From NCBI GenBank assembly GCA_002699185.1, contig PABG01000067.1:1-33552 (forward strand): 33,552 nucleotides of DNA, written 5' to 3'. The notes beneath the pieces were generated by a model. The model ran no database searches and was not told where the DNA came from. It was given only the letters and a program-made list of their open reading frames with translations. Below are positions 31,131 to 33,552 of the stretch, one piece after another. A program made the translations under genes and the position numbers. This DNA is from Gammaproteobacteria bacterium. Lineage in GTDB: Bacteria; Pseudomonadota; Gammaproteobacteria; Thiohalobacterales; Thiohalobacteraceae. Within the stretch, counting starts at the first letter, position 1. Each line of letters starts with the position of its first letter.

Positions 31131-33552
31131 TTACTTAGCCTTGACCTTCGCACTCCGCCGCAACCGCGACAGTAGCCGCCGCGCCAGTTCGCCGAACAGT
31201 TCGGTCTGGGTCGGGTGCGGGTGGATGGCGTTGCCGACCTGCTCCAGGGTAAGCCCTGCGCTGACCATCATCACCGCCTCGCCGATCAGGGTGTCGGTGT
31301 GGTCGGCCAGGAAGTGCACGCCGATGATGCGGCCGGTGGCCTTGTCGGCGACCAGCTTGATCAGGCCATGCTCCTCCTTGTTGATCATGGCCTTGGCATC
31401 GATGTTCATGGGCACCTTGGCCTCGACCGCGTCGATGCCCTTCTCCTTGGCCTGCGCCACCGACAGGCCGACGAAGCCGGCCTCGGGGCGGGTGAAGATG
31501 ACGCCGCAGTCCTTGTCCTGATCGTACTTCATGTCCTCGCCCAGGATGCTCATGGCGGCCACCCGGCCCTGCTGGGCGGCGGTGTGCGCCAGCATCAGGC
31601 CGCCGATGACATCGCCGATGGCGAAGATGTGCGGAACGCTGGTGCGGCAACGGGCATCGACCTTCACGGCCGGGCCGTCGGTGGCGATGCCGGCCTGGTC
31701 CAGATTGAGGCCGTCGATCTCGGGCCGCTTGCCGGTGGCCATGATGACATAGTCGGCCTTGAGCTGGTGCGACTTGCCCTCGGCATCCGTGTACCTGGCG
31801 GTCACCGCGCCGGGCTTGCCGCTGATCTTCTCCAGCTTGACCGAGGTGTGCACGCTCAGGCGCGGATCGTCGTTGAGCACCTGCGTCAGGTGCTTGGCAA
31901 TCTCGGGCTCAACCTCGGCCAGGATGCGGTCCTGCGCCTCCAGCAGGGTGACCTCGGCGCCGAAGTCCTGGAAGATCTGCGCCATCTCCACGCCGATCGC
32001 GCCGCCGCCGACCACCACCAGTTTTTTCGGTGGAGTATCCAGCATCCAGACGGTATCGGAGGTCAGCACCGATCCCGTCTCCAGCCCCTCGCGGGCGCCG
32101 TCGATGGGCGGCACGAAGGGCGGCGCGCCGGTGGCGATGACGGCGCAGCCGAAGCTCACCGTCTTGACGTTCTTGCCGTCACCGGCCCGGGCGCGGGTGT
32201 GCGGATCGTCCTGGTTGCCGCCGGCATCGATGGCGACATGATGGTCGTCGACGAAGCGGCCATAGCCCTGGATGTAGGTGATCTTCACACCCTTGTCGGT
32301 CTTGAGCGCCATCTGGCCGCGCGTCTCCAGCACGTTGCGCCGGTGCCCCTCCAGGGTCTTCCATTCCAGCTTCGCCTGATTGGTGCCCTGGATGCCCAGG
32401 TCGGCGTCGTGAGCCCGATCGCGGATACGGTCGGCCGCGGCGCGCCAGGCCTTGGAGGGGATGCAGCCGCGCCACAGGCATTCGCCGCCCGGGTAGGGGG
32501 AGTCGTTGATCAGTGCGACCTTGTGGCCGTGACCGGCCAGATCGCGGGCGCAGTCCTCGCCGCCGGGACCGCCGCCGATGACGACGACGTCGTAGTCCCA
32601 GTCGCCTTCGGGGATGGCCGGGCCGGTCGGGCCCATCCAGCTCTCGGGCGCCTCGATGAGTTCCTTCAGGTCCTTGAGGTACAGGGCCACGTCGGCACCG
32701 TTCACCACCCGGTGATCGCCGGTGATGGTGAAGGGACTGCCCTGCTCGGTGTCGGCGGAGATGGCGAGTATTGCCGCGATGCCCGGCGTGGCGATGGCGT
32801 CGAAGTGACTGACGCCGAACATACCCATGTTGGAGACCTGGAAGGTCGAGCCCGAGTATTCCTCGGGCTTGAGCCGACGCTTGCGGGCGCGCTCGACCAG
32901 GTCCTGCCAGTCCTCGTTGAGTTCTTCCAGACTGCGCGATTCGCAGCCGCGCAGCACCGGCACCACCAGGCCGCCTTCGACGGCCACAGCCATGCCGACG
33001 TCGACATTGGCGCGCTCGACCAGCTGGTCCTGCGGCTTGTAGCACCAGTTCATCTTGGGATGGTTTTTCATCGCCTCGGCGCAGGCCTTGGCGATGGCGA
33101 CCGTGACCGACACACCCCTGGCCTTGGCGGCCCTGATCAGGCCACCCAGCCGGATGTGGCTGGTGACGTGGAAACTGGGGATGGACAGCGATTCGGTCAT
33201 GGAGCGGCTGATGGCCGCCTCCAGCTTGTTCATCTTCCGGCCCTCGCCGGGCACGTCCACCTCGGGGAAGCCGCCGGGGGCGGCGGCACCGGCCGGCCTG
33301 GCGTTGGCGACATCCGCCGCGACCACGACCCCGCCGGGGCCGGTGCCGGGTACGGTGTTCAGATCCACGCCCTGCTGGCCGGCGATCTTGCGGGCGAACG
33401 GCGTCGCCCCCCGGCCCTGCGGACGCGGCGCGGGCGTGCCGCCCGGCACGGAGGCCGGGGTGGACGGACGCGCAGCCGGCGCAGCGGCCGACGGCGCGGA
33501 AGCGGCTTGCGCCTGCTCGGCCGGCTTCGCAGCGGCAGGTGCGGCTTCCTCG
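31131..33552 (-). CDS. E2-E3 fusion: dihydrolipoamide acyltransferase (PSBD + catalytic core) fused to dihydrolipoamide dehydrogenase; N-terminus beyond the window
   Basis: ATPFARKIAGQQGVDLNTVPGTGPGGVV (PSBD-like), E2 core ...FQVSNMGMFGVSHFDAIATPG...GDHRVVNGADVALYLKDL, then DYDVVVIGGGPGG, GGECLWRGCIPSK, VVVGGGAIGVEMAQ, IFAIGDVIGGLMLAH, AIHPHPTQTELF. Frame remains open through an Ala/Pro-rich linker to the window edge. Confidence 0.92.
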   Translation of the reverse strand, partial: EEAAPAAAKPAEQAQAASAPSAAAPAARPSTPASVPGGTPAPRPQGRGATPFARKIAGQQGVDLNTVPGTGPGGVVVAADVANARPAGAAAPGGFPEVDVPGEGRKMNKLEAAISRSMTESLSIPSFHVTSHIRLGGLIRAAKARGVSVTVAIAKACAEAMKNHPKMNWCYKPQDQLVERANVDVGMAVAVEGGLVVPVLRGCESRSLEELNEDWQDLVERARKRRLKPEEYSGSTFQVSNMGMFGVSHFDAIATPGIAAILAISADTEQGSPFTITGDHRVVNGADVALYLKDLKELIEAPESWMGPTGPAIPEGDWDYDVVVIGGGPGGEDCARDLAGHGHKVALINDSPYPGGECLWRGCIPSKAWRAAADRIRDRAHDADLGIQGTNQAKLEWKTLEGHRRNVLETRGQMALKTDKGVKITYIQGYGRFVDDHHVAIDAGGNQDDPHTRARAGDGKNVKTVSFGCAVIATGAPPFVPPIDGAREGLETGSVLTSDTVWMLDTPPKKLVVVGGGAIGVEMAQIFQDFGAEVTLLEAQDRILAEVEPEIAKHLTQVLNDDPRLSVHTSVKLEKISGKPGAVTARYTDAEGKSHQLKADYVIMATGKRPEIDGLNLDQAGIATDGPAVKVDARCRTSVPHIFAIGDVIGGLMLAHTAAQQGRVAAMSILGEDMKYDQDKDCGVIFTRPEAGFVGLSVAQAKEKGIDAVEAKVPMNIDAKAMINKEEHGLIKLVADKATGRIIGVHFLADHTDTLIGEAVMMVSAGLTLEQVGNAIHPHPTQTELFGELARRLLSRLRRSAKVKAK

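Noticed and set aside
33447-33449. GTG at 33449 as the start of the E2-E3 protein
   Set aside because: The frame stays open upstream as EEAAPAAAKPAEQAQAASAPSAAAPAARPSTPAS..., a typical interdomain linker, so the gene continues past the window.

Overview
The window is a chromosomal segment of a high-GC, probably gammaproteobacterial, genome (taxon inferred from gene content only). It starts in the 3' end of argF and then reads: a PAS/HisKA_2-type sensor kinase (+); a GGDEF/EAL protein (-); pstC-pstA-pstB-phoU (-), divergent from ppk (+) across a region with two Pho-box-like sites; a PAS/degenerate-GGDEF/EAL protein (-); a REC-ANTAR regulator (-); and a chemotaxis cluster on the minus strand. 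In transcription order that cluster is STAS, cheY, cheA, cheW, NIT-MCP, PAS-MCP, cheR, cheD, cheB, MCP, STAS, which resembles the P. aeruginosa Che2 gene order. Then come gloA, argG and the 5'-truncated end of a dihydrolipoamide acyltransferase (E2) - dihydrolipoamide dehydrogenase (E3) fusion. Most of the window is ordinary housekeeping and signalling DNA. The strongest unexplained signals are (i) two nested inverted-repeat elements of about 235-243 bp that fill the two intergenic gaps around argG in almost the same geometry (4-8 bp after one stop codon, 26-28 bp before the next start), with outer arms built from short tandem ~9-nt units and inner palindromes of unrelated sequence; and (ii) the E2-E3 fusion, which keeps a peripheral-subunit-binding-like segment and has DHRVVNG in place of the usual DHRVVDG. 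Smaller points are a CheR-docking-like EWEEF tail on one MCP, an ELF tail shared by CheD and another MCP, and a STAS protein lacking the usual phospho-acceptor serine. All calls come from reading the sequence and the supplied ORF translations; no database search was run.
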